The notes under the pieces are model-generated. The model worked only from the letters and a program-made list of their open reading frames with translations, did not search any database and was not told the DNA's origin. A stretch of 64,000 nt of DNA from an uncultured Bacteroidia bacterium (lineage in GTDB: Bacteria > Bacteroidota > Bacteroidia > Bacteroidales > UBA932): positions 124,001-188,000 of the forward strand of contig CACYWN010000001.1 of assembly GCA_902778105.1 (NCBI GenBank). Reading direction: 5' to 3'. Every line of letters starts with the position of its first letter. Position 1 is the first letter of the stretch. Below are positions 32,807-43,522 of the stretch, piece by piece. Both the position numbers and the translations under genes were made by a program.

Positions 32807-35800
32807 ATGAGACATTCAGCAATGAAATCTCTGGCTGTCCTTGCCTTGTCCCTCACTACCGCCGTGGCGGCGTTCGCGCAGAACGCAGTCGTCACCGGTA
32901 GGGTCGTCGACGAGCAGAACGAGCCGATGATCGCCGCGGGCGTGGTGCAGCAAGGTACCACCAACGGCACCATCACCGATCTGGACGGTCAGTTCCGCCT
33001 CGTGGTTCCCAAGGGTGCCACCGTCGTTTTCTCCACCATCGGCTATCTGCCGCAGGAAAGGGTGATCGAAGGTGATACAACCTTGGAAATCAAAATGATG
33101 CCTGACTCCCAGATGATCGAGGAAACGGTCGTCGTCGGTTACGGCGTGCAGAAAAAATCGGATGTTACCGGCGCTATTTCCCAAGTGAAGGAGGAAGACA
33201 TCCAGAACCGTACCATCGCTTCCCCGGAGCAGGCTCTTCAGGGTAAGACCGCCGGTGTGCAGGCCTTTGCGAGTTCTGCGCGTCCGGGGGCGACCCCTGC
33301 CATCCGCATCCGTGGTATTTCATCCAACAACGACGCCAACCCGTTGTATGTCGTGGACGGCCGGATAACCAATTCCATCGCCGGTATCGACCCGAACGAC
33401 ATCGAGTCGATGGAAGTCCTGAAGGACGGCGCCTCCGCTGCCATCTACGGTGCCCAGGCCGGTAACGGCGTGGTGATGATCACCACCCGCCGAGGCAAGG
33501 GCGACGGCAAGATCAGCTATTCCTATCAGCTCTCTTCCCAGAGTCTCGGCAAGGTTCCCCAGGTGATGAATTCAGAGGAATTCATCCAGTTCTACACGGA
33601 GAAGGGGAACATTACCCTCAAGGATATCTACAGCAAGTGGGACCAGAAGACCAATACCGACTGGCTGGCCGAGTCCTACGAGAATTCCCTGATGCATCAC
33701 CACAACCTGACTTTCAGCGCCGGCAATGAGCGCGGCAACCTGTATATCTCCGGTTCCTATCTCTCCAACAACGGTATGTTCAAGGGAGACGCCGATGTGT
33801 ACAACCGCGTAACCGGCATGGTGAACGGATCCTGGAAGTTCAAGCCCTGGCTGGAAGTCCAGACCAACAACCAGGTGGAATACTACAAGGCCCGCAGTGT
33901 CTCCGAAGGCTCCGATTACGGTTCCGCCGTCCTGGCCGCCCTGCAGCTGGATCCGATGACCCCGGCTTATTACACCCCGGACAACCTGCCTGTCTTCATG
34001 CAGGATTACCTGGCCGACGGCAAGGTGCTCCTGACCGACGAGAACGGGAATTACTACGGCATTTCCCAGTTCAACATCTCTGAAAACGTGCATCCGCTGG
34101 TGCAGCGTGACCGTTCCTACAACATCTCCAAGGGATTCAACGTCAACGGTTCCACAGCTGTCAACTTCCGTCCCTTCCGGGATATCACCATCACTTCCCG
34201 TCTGGGATACCGCCTTTCGGCCGGTGACAGCTACGGCTACAGCCATGACTATTACTATAATGAGGGCTATGCCAAGCAGTACTATATGAGCGTGAGTGCC
34301 AGTGCGAGCGATTCCATCTATTACCAATGGGAAAACTTCGCGAACTGGATGCATCAGTTCGGCCGCCACAATCTCATGGCGATGGCCGGCGTCTCTTTCT
34401 CCGAGAGCCGCAGCTACAGCGCCAATTCCGGAATCAGCGGTTCCGACTCCGGCGGCGTCATCGACTTCGGTATCAAGCGGGATGATCCGCTGTTCTACTA
34501 CATCAGCCAGGCAACGCCTACGGCCACCAAGACGGCCGGCGGCGGTGTCGAGAACTACAGCTATAAGTACTCCTACTTCGGCCGTATTGGCTGGAGCTAT
34601 ATGAACAAGTATAATGTCCAGGCCACCTTCCGTGCCGATGCGGCAGACCTCTCCATCCTCCCGAAGCCGATGCGTTGGGGTTACTTCCCGTCCGTTTCCG
34701 TTGGTTGGACCCTTTCCGAGGAGCCTTTCTTCGCCTCTCTCCGTTCCGTGATTCCTTTTGCCAAGCTGCGCTTGAGCTGGGGTCAGAACGGTTCCATCGC
34801 CGGTCTGGGCGGCTATTCCTACGCCAATGACATCACCAGCACCGGCCAGTATCCTACCGGCTTGCAGAATGCAGACGGCTCCTTCCAGTACATCATCGGA
34901 TACGCCCCGAGCATGGCGGGTAACCAGGAATTGAAATGGGAAACCTCCGAGCAGATCAACGCGGGTCTGGACATGCGCTTCCTGCGCGACCGCCTCACCG
35001 TGAACTTCGACTGGTTCGACAAGCGGACCAAGGACCTGATCGTCACCGGCATCACGACTTCCACGATCGTGGGTGTGGGCGCTTCCCCGATGAATGCCGG
35101 TAACGTGGACAATCAGGGTGTCGAACTGGAAATCCGCTGGAGGGACCAGATCGGCGACTTCTTCTACGGAATCAGCGGCAACTTCTCCACCCTGAAGAAC
35201 CGGGTGACTTATCTGCACCCGACCCTGAAGGACGGCCTGGGTGGCGTCGGTGTCCGTAATTACGGCACTGTCACCCGCTTCGAGAAAGGCTATCCCGCCT
35301 GGCATCTGTATGGCTATGAGTTCGCCGGAATCCAGGAATCATCCGGTGAAGCCCTTTTCAACCACTACAACGAGGACGGAACCCTGGGTGAACCGACCAC
35401 CGACCCGGCCGACTCCGACAAGCGTCACCTGGGATCCGGCATCCCGACCTATAACTATGGCCTTACCCTGAATGCCGGCTGGAAGGGCATCGACTTCACA
35501 ATGTTCATGGCCGGTGCAGGCGGGAACCGGATCCTCAACGCCCTCAACAATATCGACTACACTTCCAACCGTCTGACCTACCTGACCAAGGATCGTTGGA
35601 CTCCGGAGCACACGAACGGCACGATGCCGGCCGCCAATGCCGCCAACTATGCCAAGTTCCTGACTTCCAGCGGCGTAGTGATGGATGCGGGTTATCTCAA
35701 GATCAAGCAGATCCAGTTGGGTTACAACTTCCCGCAGCCGCTGCTGAGAAGGATCTTCATTGACCAGCTCCGCCTCTATGCTTCCCTGGACGACTGGTTC

Positions 35801-35923
35801 ACCTTCACCAAGTACCCGGGCTTCGACCCCGAAATCGTGGGCGTGGGCTCCTCGATGGGCGTGGACAAGGGTAACTATCCTACCTCCAAGAAGGTTGTCT
35901 TCGGTGTCAACATCACTTTCTAA
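32807..35923 (+). CDS. susC: SusC/RagA-family TonB-dependent outer-membrane transporter
   Basis: 1038 residues. Signal peptide MRHSAMKSLAVLALSLTTAVAAFAQ (an ATG at 32822 is an alternative start). Carboxypeptidase-D-like domain (VVTGRVVDEQNEPMIAAGVV; TDLDGQFRLVVP), TonB box region MIEETVVVGYG, plug (SPEQALQGKTAGVQ; PLYVVDGRITN; SMEVLKDGASAAIYGAQAGN) and a 22-strand barrel ending KKVVFGVNITF. Forms the gated channel that imports oligosaccharide with the SusD lid encoded 12 bases downstream. Energised by TonB-ExbBD. No N-terminal secretin/STN extension, so control is by the HTCS rather than an anti-sigma factor. Confidence 0.97.
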   Translation: MRHSAMKSLAVLALSLTTAVAAFAQNAVVTGRVVDEQNEPMIAAGVVQQGTTNGTITDLDGQFRLVVPKGATVVFSTIGYLPQERVIEGDTTLEIKMMPDSQMIEETVVVGYGVQKKSDVTGAISQVKEEDIQNRTIASPEQALQGKTAGVQAFASSARPGATPAIRIRGISSNNDANPLYVVDGRITNSIAGIDPNDIESMEVLKDGASAAIYGAQAGNGVVMITTRRGKGDGKISYSYQLSSQSLGKVPQVMNSEEFIQFYTEKGNITLKDIYSKWDQKTNTDWLAESYENSLMHHHNLTFSAGNERGNLYISGSYLSNNGMFKGDADVYNRVTGMVNGSWKFKPWLEVQTNNQVEYYKARSVSEGSDYGSAVLAALQLDPMTPAYYTPDNLPVFMQDYLADGKVLLTDENGNYYGISQFNISENVHPLVQRDRSYNISKGFNVNGSTAVNFRPFRDITITSRLGYRLSAGDSYGYSHDYYYNEGYAKQYYMSVSASASDSIYYQWENFANWMHQFGRHNLMAMAGVSFSESRSYSANSGISGSDSGGVIDFGIKRDDPLFYYISQATPTATKTAGGGVENYSYKYSYFGRIGWSYMNKYNVQATFRADAADLSILPKPMRWGYFPSVSVGWTLSEEPFFASLRSVIPFAKLRLSWGQNGSIAGLGGYSYANDITSTGQYPTGLQNADGSFQYIIGYAPSMAGNQELKWETSEQINAGLDMRFLRDRLTVNFDWFDKRTKDLIVTGITTSTIVGVGASPMNAGNVDNQGVELEIRWRDQIGDFFYGISGNFSTLKNRVTYLHPTLKDGLGGVGVRNYGTVTRFEKGYPAWHLYGYEFAGIQESSGEALFNHYNEDGTLGEPTTDPADSDKRHLGSGIPTYNYGLTLNAGWKGIDFTMFMAGAGGNRILNALNNIDYTSNRLTYLTKDRWTPEHTNGTMPAANAANYAKFLTSSGVVMDAGYLKIKQIQLGYNFPQPLLRRIFIDQLRLYASLDDWFTFTKYPGFDPEIVGVGSSMGVDKGNYPTSKKVVFGVNITF

Positions 35924-35935
35924 TCCGACTGCCTT

Positions 35936-37501
35936 ATGAAAACAAGATATATCATCCTGACGGTCCTTGCGGCGATGGCTTTCACCTCCTGCGACAAGAT
36001 GCTGGACGTTCCCCGCAAAGGCGTTATCGACTACAACACCTACTACAAGACCGACGAGGAGATCGAGTCTGCCGGCATAACGATGTACAGCGACGTCCGT
36101 GGCTGGTACTATAACGTGATGCTGGTAAAGAACATCATCTCCGACGATTACTATGCCGGCGGTGCCGCCCACGGCGACAACGTGGACATGGACGCCCTGG
36201 GCGAATTCGGTTTCAATTCTGAAACCGGTCAGATCGAGAGTTCCTTCACCGGATACTACGGGCTTATCTATCATGCCAACGTGATTATCGGCCATATCGA
36301 CCCCGAACAGAGTGCGGCTGCTGCCCGGGCTGTGGCTGAAGCACATCTCTTCCGGGGCTGGGCCTATTTCGAACTCACCACCCTGTGGGGCAATCCGCCC
36401 ATCGTGGACCACGAACTGGCTCCGTCCGAGTACAAGCAGGGCAACGGCTCTACCGAGGACCTTTGGAAACTCATCGAAGATGACCTGACCTACGCCGTGA
36501 ATTCCGGTGCCCTGGCCCAGAAGTCTTCCCTGAATGACAATACGACCTGGCGTGTGACCAAGCAGTATGGCCAGGCCCTCCTGGGCAAGGCATACCTGTG
36601 GATGGCGACCGAGTTGAACGACAAGGCTTACTACCAGAAGGCGGCCGACCAGCTCAATGCCGTGGTGAACTCCAACCTGTATGACCTGTTCACTGCCGAC
36701 ACCTATGGCAGCATCAACCACATCGCCAACAAGATGAACTGCGAGAACCTCTTCGAGAGCATCCGCGTGAACGACCTGGACAACCAGTTCGACAACTTCG
36801 ATTTCTATGGCGCAATGGTGAACCCGAGAAGCTCCGGCGGCGAGATGACCATCCCCGCCGATGTCTGCGCAACCGGTGGCTGGGGCTTCATGGTTCCGAC
36901 CATGGACCTGTATCAGACTTTCGTCAAGTATGAGGGCGCCGACAGCTATCGTCGGAAAGAAACCCTCAAGACCTACGATGAAATGCGCGCGATGGGCGTT
37001 TCCTTCAACCAGACGACCCTGAGCACCGGCCTGTTCAAGTGGAAGGGCCGTTTCATGACCGACGAGGTGACCTTCAACTGCATGGTCAATTTCAAGAACC
37101 CGCTGTGGATGCGTTTCGCCGAAGTTCTCCTCCTGGGTGCCGAAGCCAATTTCCAGGCCGGCAAGACCGATGTCGCGCTGCAGTATGTGAACCGGGTCCG
37201 CGCCCGGGCGCAGCTTTCCGCCCTGAACTCCGTGGACATGGAGACGATCAAGACCGAGAAGCGGCTGGAACTCTGCGGAGAGGGACAGCGTTTCCAGGAC
37301 CTGCTCCGCTGGGGGGATGCCTATGACCGCCTGAAAGACATGGGCAAGGACTATCCCAAGATGGACCCCAACGGTACCGTCACCTATGTTTCCAGCGGGC
37401 GTTCCGTCTATGGTTTCAAGAAGGGAAAGCACGAACACCTGCCTTATCCGTTCACGGAAACGATGCTCAACGAGAACGTGATCCAGAATCCCGGTTATTG
37501 A
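35936..37501 (+). CDS. susD: SusD/RagB-family glycan-binding lipoprotein
   Basis: 521 residues, MKTRYIILTVLAAMAFTSCDK with lipobox FTSC. SusD features: acidic start of mature protein (MLDVPRKGVIDYNTYYKTDEE), TPR-like helices (ARAVAEAHLFRGWAYFELTT, GQALLGKAYLWMATELNDKA) and the C-terminal SusD block LRWGDAYDRLKD after EKRLELCGEGQRFQDL. It forms the lid over SusC and captures the oligosaccharide at the cell surface. Aromatic-rich loops (DVRGWYYNVM; TGGWGFMVPTMDLYQ) could contact sugar rings, but I cannot name the ligand. Spacing of 12 and 21 bases to its neighbours indicates co-transcription. Confidence 0.97.
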   Translation: MKTRYIILTVLAAMAFTSCDKMLDVPRKGVIDYNTYYKTDEEIESAGITMYSDVRGWYYNVMLVKNIISDDYYAGGAAHGDNVDMDALGEFGFNSETGQIESSFTGYYGLIYHANVIIGHIDPEQSAAAARAVAEAHLFRGWAYFELTTLWGNPPIVDHELAPSEYKQGNGSTEDLWKLIEDDLTYAVNSGALAQKSSLNDNTTWRVTKQYGQALLGKAYLWMATELNDKAYYQKAADQLNAVVNSNLYDLFTADTYGSINHIANKMNCENLFESIRVNDLDNQFDNFDFYGAMVNPRSSGGEMTIPADVCATGGWGFMVPTMDLYQTFVKYEGADSYRRKETLKTYDEMRAMGVSFNQTTLSTGLFKWKGRFMTDEVTFNCMVNFKNPLWMRFAEVLLLGAEANFQAGKTDVALQYVNRVRARAQLSALNSVDMETIKTEKRLELCGEGQRFQDLLRWGDAYDRLKDMGKDYPKMDPNGTVTYVSSGRSVYGFKKGKHEHLPYPFTETMLNENVIQNPGY

Positions 37502-37522
37502 TTCTTATAAAGGAATAAAGCA

Positions 37523-39223
37523 ATGAAAAAAGCATTCATATACAGCTTGATGGCGGCCGCTCTGGCCCTCGTCTCCTGCACCAAGACCGAACTTGCTCCG
37601 CTCAAGGGTATCTATCCGGCGGCGCAGGAGCCGGTGCTCACTACGCTGGCGGCCTCTTCCTTCGAGAAGACGGATGCGAACCGCATCTTCCACGTCAAGT
37701 TCACGGGTGAAGGCAATTCGGCCGTGGATACCTATCTGGTCGGTGCCCGCGCCCAGTACTATCTGGAACCCGGCGTCTATGGCCCTGGTGAAAAGAATCT
37801 CTGCTTCCTGGTGGACGGGAAGACCACGATCAACGGCAAGACCGTGAAAGACGGCCAGATTACCGTGAAGAAAGACGGCGACATCTACCGTTTCGTCTTC
37901 GTCCTTTTCGATACGGAAGGCAATGCCTACCGCACGATGTGGCAGGGTGAGCTGGTCTATGAGCCGGATCCGGAACCGGTGGCCCTCACGAAGGTGCTTA
38001 CCGCCCAGAGCAATGTCGAAAGCGGGACCAATTCCGTTACCCTGAGCCTGGGCACTTCCGGTTTGGAGAGCGTCAATGGTTCGGTGACCGGCGACGGCAA
38101 CTACCTGGCAGTCGACCTGTACAGCGCTGACGGTTACCTCCATGAGGGTACTTATACGGCCTCTGCAGCCGGTGGTGTCATCAACGAGGGTGAATTCGGC
38201 ATCGGCTGGGATCCCGGCGACCTTTGGGGCATCGGCTGGGTGTTCGAAAACTGGGGCACCTGCTGGTGGACGGTTTCCGGCGGCCAGTCTTCCGCCCGGA
38301 AGATCACTTCCGGAACCATCACCGTGGAGAAGAAGGGCTCCAAGTATGTCATCACCTGGGGCAGCGAGAACACCTATCCCGACTGGGCCGTGTTCGAAGG
38401 AACCGTGGATGCCCTGGCTCCCGGATCGGGTCCTTCGTACGATTATACGTATACCGAAAACTTGTCCGACGCCGTCGACAGTTCATTCTCTCCCGTTGCC
38501 GGCGTGAAGACCCACAACCTGGTGTTCTTTAACGCTGCCGGCGAGGAGGTCGCCTACTTCGACCTGGTCCTGGCCGAAGGCGAGACGGATCTGTCCGGTG
38601 AGTACACCTGCACCGAGTATGCCCACGAGCCTTATACCTTCGGAAACGGCTACGACCTCAGCATGTGGGGTATGGGTGTCGGCGGTTCCCGTTATGTGGG
38701 TGCCGACGGTGTCGTCGTCCTTCTTGGCGTAGGCGAGAAACTCACCGTGTCGAAGTTGGGTGAGGGTATCTACGAGTTCGCCGGAAACGGGTTCGATTTC
38801 ATCGTCGGTTCCGGTGATGGCGGTGGTACCGTCACGGCTGATTACACCATCACGGAAAGCCTGTCCGACGCCGTCGACAGTTCATTCTCTCCCGTTGCCG
38901 GCGTGAAGACTCACAACCTGGTTTTCGCCAATGCCGCCGGTGAAGAGGTGGCTTATTTCGACCTGGTGCTCGCCGAAGGCGAGACGGATCTGTCCGGTGA
39001 ATACACCTGCACCGAATATGCCCATGAGCCTTTCACCTTCGGTAATGGCTATGACCTGAGCATGTGGGGTATGGGTGTCGGTGGTTCCCGTTACACGGGC
39101 GCCGACGGCGCCGTCGTCCTCATCAATCCCGCTGAGACTTTGACTGTCACCAAACTGGCGGAAGGAATCTACAAGTTTGCGGGCTCTACAGGATACGAGT
39201 TCGTGGGTGAAATGGCGGAGTGA
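37523..39223 (+). CDS. Surface lipoprotein with duplicated 133-residue domain (SusE/F position)
   Basis: 566 residues, MKKAFIYSLMAAALALVSCTK with lipobox LVSC. In the usual position of the SusE/SusF surface glycan-binding protein. The N-terminal ~145 residues are beta-rich (EPVLTTLAASSFEKTDAN; KTVKDGQITVKKDGDIYRF). A middle domain has GIGWDPGDLWGIGWVFENWG. The C-terminal part is two near-identical domains: NLSDAVDSSFSPVAGVKTHN starts one and SLSDAVDSSFSPVAGVKTHN the other, with a DNA period of 399 bases, and both contain LAEGETDLSGEYTCTEYAHE and GYDLSMWGMGVGGSRY. Trp- and Tyr-rich, as expected for sugar binding. The family itself is not one I can name. Confidence 0.88.
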   Translation: MKKAFIYSLMAAALALVSCTKTELAPLKGIYPAAQEPVLTTLAASSFEKTDANRIFHVKFTGEGNSAVDTYLVGARAQYYLEPGVYGPGEKNLCFLVDGKTTINGKTVKDGQITVKKDGDIYRFVFVLFDTEGNAYRTMWQGELVYEPDPEPVALTKVLTAQSNVESGTNSVTLSLGTSGLESVNGSVTGDGNYLAVDLYSADGYLHEGTYTASAAGGVINEGEFGIGWDPGDLWGIGWVFENWGTCWWTVSGGQSSARKITSGTITVEKKGSKYVITWGSENTYPDWAVFEGTVDALAPGSGPSYDYTYTENLSDAVDSSFSPVAGVKTHNLVFFNAAGEEVAYFDLVLAEGETDLSGEYTCTEYAHEPYTFGNGYDLSMWGMGVGGSRYVGADGVVVLLGVGEKLTVSKLGEGIYEFAGNGFDFIVGSGDGGGTVTADYTITESLSDAVDSSFSPVAGVKTHNLVFANAAGEEVAYFDLVLAEGETDLSGEYTCTEYAHEPFTFGNGYDLSMWGMGVGGSRYTGADGAVVLINPAETLTVTKLAEGIYKFAGSTGYEFVGEMAE

Positions 39224-40017
39224 TGAGACGCGTTCTGTTGCTTTTTGCTGCGGCACTGGGGATGCTCGTCCCCGGTGCCTGCGGCAAGACGGATCCTGAA
39301 CAGGAGGCGGAACAGGTGGACCTGTTGGACCTCCTGTATCCCAACGGACAGGCCGTACGGGCCCTGGAGATCAAAAGCGCGGCGATGAAGCAGACCATGA
39401 GATACAATGTCTGGCTTCCGCCCAAGTTTGATGAAAATACGGCTTATCCCATCCTGTATCTGCTTCACGGCGCCGGTGATGACCAGAATGCCTGGCTGGA
39501 CCAGGGCGATGCGATGAACATCGCAGCGAAGTATGTGAAAGCCAACGGCGTTCCGATGATCATCGTGATGCCGGACGCCCAGATGTCTTTCTATATGGGC
39601 GATTTCGAGGCATATATGCACGGGGAACTGATGCCGGCTGTGGAAACCAAATACAAGTTTAATGGCAAACGCGCTGTCGCCGGCCTGTCGATGGGTGGTT
39701 TCGGAACCCTCTATTATGGGTTGAAGTACCCCGAAAAGTTCACCTACGCCTATTCAATGAGTCCGGCCGCGTCCTACGATATGTTCAAGATGCTGGTGGA
39801 TGCGCAGCAGAACAAGGGCGTTTTCCCCGCTTTCACGATCGAAGTGGGCAACCAGGACACGACGGTGAATAACGAGGAGACCAGGAAATGTGCCGACTAT
39901 ATGTCGGAACAGGGCCTGACGGTCGAATACATCGCCCGGGACGGCATCCATTACTGGAACTTTTGGCAGGAGTGCCTGCCCAAAGCGCTCTCCAAAGCGG
40001 GAGAATCGTTTAAATAA
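39223..40017 (+). CDS. CE1-type esterase lipoprotein
   Basis: 264 residues from the ATG at 39223, which overlaps the preceding stop (TGATG); a GTG three bases earlier is possible but less likely. Lipoprotein signal MRRVLLLFAAALGMLVPGAC. Esterase-D/CE1 alpha/beta hydrolase: YPILYLLHGAGDDQNAWL, nucleophile Ser in VAGLSMGGFGTLY, acidic residue in TIEVGNQDTTV and His in ARDGIHYWNFW. CE1 enzymes remove acetyl or feruloyl groups from xylan. Inside the PUL operon, between the duplicated-domain lipoprotein and a second CE1. Confidence 0.92.
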   Translation: MRRVLLLFAAALGMLVPGACGKTDPEQEAEQVDLLDLLYPNGQAVRALEIKSAAMKQTMRYNVWLPPKFDENTAYPILYLLHGAGDDQNAWLDQGDAMNIAAKYVKANGVPMIIVMPDAQMSFYMGDFEAYMHGELMPAVETKYKFNGKRAVAGLSMGGFGTLYYGLKYPEKFTYAYSMSPAASYDMFKMLVDAQQNKGVFPAFTIEVGNQDTTVNNEETRKCADYMSEQGLTVEYIARDGIHYWNFWQECLPKALSKAGESFK

Positions 40018-41262
<1,245 letters not shown>

Positions 41263-41265
41263 ACC

Positions 41266-43518
41266 ATGAAGAAACTGTTTGTCCTCGCAGCCGGCGCCCT
41301 GCTTGCCGTCGCCTGCAACTCGACCCAGTCCCCGCAGGACCGGCTTACCGCCCATGACAAGGAAATCGACGCCATGATCGCCCAGATGACCTTGGAAGAG
41401 AAGGTGGAGATGCTCCATTCCAAGACCAACATGTCCTCCGCCGGCGTAGAGCGCCTGGGCATCGCCGACATGAACTATGCCGACGGTCCCTTCGGCATCC
41501 GCGAGGAAGGCGTGCCGAACGGGTTCCAGTCCGCCGGCTGGACGCTGGACTCCGCCACCTACTTCCCGACCGGATCGGCCCTGGCGGCCACCTGGTCCAA
41601 GGAAATGGCATACCTCTATGGCACCGGAATGGGCAAGGAAGCCCGCCTCCGGGGCAAGGACGTGATCCTGGGTCCTGCTGTGAACATCCAACGCCTGCCT
41701 GTGGGCGGCCGTACCTATGAGTACCTGAGTGAGGACCCGATCCTGTCCGCTGCCCTGGCCCTGGGCTATACGGAAGGTGTCCAGGATGAAGGAACGGCCG
41801 TGTGTATCAAGCACTTCGCCGTGAACAACCAGGAAACCAACCGCGGCAGCGTGGATGCGCAGGTCGATGAGCGCACGCTCCGGGAGATCTACCTCAAGCC
41901 CTTCGAACGCGCCATCATTGAAGGCGGTGCCATGAGCGTGATGCCGGCCTACAACAAGGTAAACGGCGACTACTGCTCCGAGAACGAACACCTGCTGAAC
42001 GAAATCCTCCGCGGCGAGTGGGGCTTCAAGGGCTTCACGGTCTCCGACTGGGGCGGCACGCACAGCACCATCGGCGCCATGCTCCACGGTCTGAACGTCC
42101 AGATGACAGGTTCCAATTACCTGGGTCAGCCGGTCATCGACTCCATCGCCACAGGCGCCCTCACCGAGGACCTGGTCAATGAAAAAGTCAAGCAGATCCT
42201 TCGCGTTCGCTACGCCATCAAGGCCGTTCCGGACGATGTCGCCAACACGGTGATGACCTCCCAGCCGGAGAGCCAGAAAATCGCCCTCCAGGTGGCTGAG
42301 AAATCCATCGTTCTCCTCAAGAACGAGGGTGTCCTCCCGATTGCGAAGGACGTGAAGAAGATCGCCGTCATCGGCCAGAACGCCGTCCTGAAGACCCAGA
42401 GCGGCGGAATGGGTGCCGGCGTGAAGGCTCTCTATGAGGTTACCCCGCTCGAAGGCATCTGCAAGCGCGCCGGTGAAAATGTCGAAGTCACCTATGCCCC
42501 CGGTTACAAGAACTTCCCGGGCCGCCGCTGGGGACCTGCGCCTGCCGTACCGAACCCGCTGGAAGCCGCCGCCATCGACGAGCCGGCCGATCCCGCCCTC
42601 TGCGCAGAGGCTGTCGCCCTCGCCAAGGACGCCGACCTGGTGATTTTCTTCGGCGGTACCAACAAGAGCATCGAGACCGAAGGTTCCGACCGCAAGGACA
42701 TCAACCTCCCGACCGGTCAGAACGAGGTCGTCGCCGCCCTGCACGAGGCCAATCCGAACCTCGTGACTGTCCTCATCTCCGGTGGTCCCACCGACCTGCG
42801 CCAGCTGGAGCCCGTCTCCCCGGCCATTGTCCAGGGCTGGTGGAACGGCACCGAAGGCGGTACGGCCCTTGCCGAAGTCCTCTTTGGCGACATCGCTCCT
42901 TCCGGCAAGCTTCCGTTCACTTTCCCGATGCAGCTGGAAGACTCGCCGGCCTACGCGATGGGCAATTTCCCGGACCCGAACGCCGGCGGCGACCTGTTCA
43001 CCCTGATGTACCGCCAGGATGTCCTGAACATGACTCCGGCCGAGCGCCAGGCCTTCCTTGATTCCCTGCCGAAGCCCGTATCCAAATACACCGAAGGCTC
43101 CCTGGTGGGCTACCGCTGGTATGACACCAAGAACGTGAAGCCGATGTTCGCCTTCGGCCACGGTCTCTCCTATGTCGACTTCGAATACGGCGCTATGCAG
43201 GCTTCCGTGAAGAAGGATGTCGTCAAGGTAACCTTCACCCTTGCGAACAAGGGCGGAATGGCTGCCGACGAAGTTGTCCAACTCTATGTCGCCCGACCGG
43301 AGGCCACCGTCGAGTGGCCGGTGAAGGAACTCAAGGCCTTCGACCGCGTGCCCCTCGCTGCCGGTGAGACCAAGACCGTCACCCTGGAGATTCCTGTGAA
43401 GGACCTCCGCTACTGGAATGTCGACAAGAACGCCTGGGACCTGGAGCACGGCAAGCTCGTCCTCCTGCTCGGCGCCGCCTCCGACGATATCCGTCAGCAG
43501 GCCGAAGTGACCATCTAA
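41266..43518 (+). CDS. GH3 beta-glycosidase lipoprotein
   Basis: 750 residues, MKKLFVLAAGALLAVACNST with lipobox AVAC. GH3 barrel: LGIADMNYADGPFGIREEGV, VILGPAVNIQRLPVGGRTYE, AVCIKHFAVNNQETNRG, nucleophile Asp261 in GFTVSDWGGTH. The second domain has SIVLLKNEGVLPIAKDVKK and GWWNGTEGGTALAEVLFGDI. A C-terminal FnIII-like domain ends the protein (TLANKGGMAADEVVQLYVAR). Typical beta-glucosidase/beta-xylosidase length. Embedded among esterases, it may act on oligosaccharides after de-esterification. It differs from the other GH3 in the window (24596-26971) by its lipid anchor and shorter insert. Confidence 0.95.
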   Translation: MKKLFVLAAGALLAVACNSTQSPQDRLTAHDKEIDAMIAQMTLEEKVEMLHSKTNMSSAGVERLGIADMNYADGPFGIREEGVPNGFQSAGWTLDSATYFPTGSALAATWSKEMAYLYGTGMGKEARLRGKDVILGPAVNIQRLPVGGRTYEYLSEDPILSAALALGYTEGVQDEGTAVCIKHFAVNNQETNRGSVDAQVDERTLREIYLKPFERAIIEGGAMSVMPAYNKVNGDYCSENEHLLNEILRGEWGFKGFTVSDWGGTHSTIGAMLHGLNVQMTGSNYLGQPVIDSIATGALTEDLVNEKVKQILRVRYAIKAVPDDVANTVMTSQPESQKIALQVAEKSIVLLKNEGVLPIAKDVKKIAVIGQNAVLKTQSGGMGAGVKALYEVTPLEGICKRAGENVEVTYAPGYKNFPGRRWGPAPAVPNPLEAAAIDEPADPALCAEAVALAKDADLVIFFGGTNKSIETEGSDRKDINLPTGQNEVVAALHEANPNLVTVLISGGPTDLRQLEPVSPAIVQGWWNGTEGGTALAEVLFGDIAPSGKLPFTFPMQLEDSPAYAMGNFPDPNAGGDLFTLMYRQDVLNMTPAERQAFLDSLPKPVSKYTEGSLVGYRWYDTKNVKPMFAFGHGLSYVDFEYGAMQASVKKDVVKVTFTLANKGGMAADEVVQLYVARPEATVEWPVKELKAFDRVPLAAGETKTVTLEIPVKDLRYWNVDKNAWDLEHGKLVLLLGAASDDIRQQAEVTI

Positions 43519-43522
43519 GCAT

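Noticed and set aside
39220..39222. GTG start for the CE1 lipoprotein
   Set aside because: The ATG at 39223, overlapping the preceding stop, is the simpler start and gives the same signal peptide.
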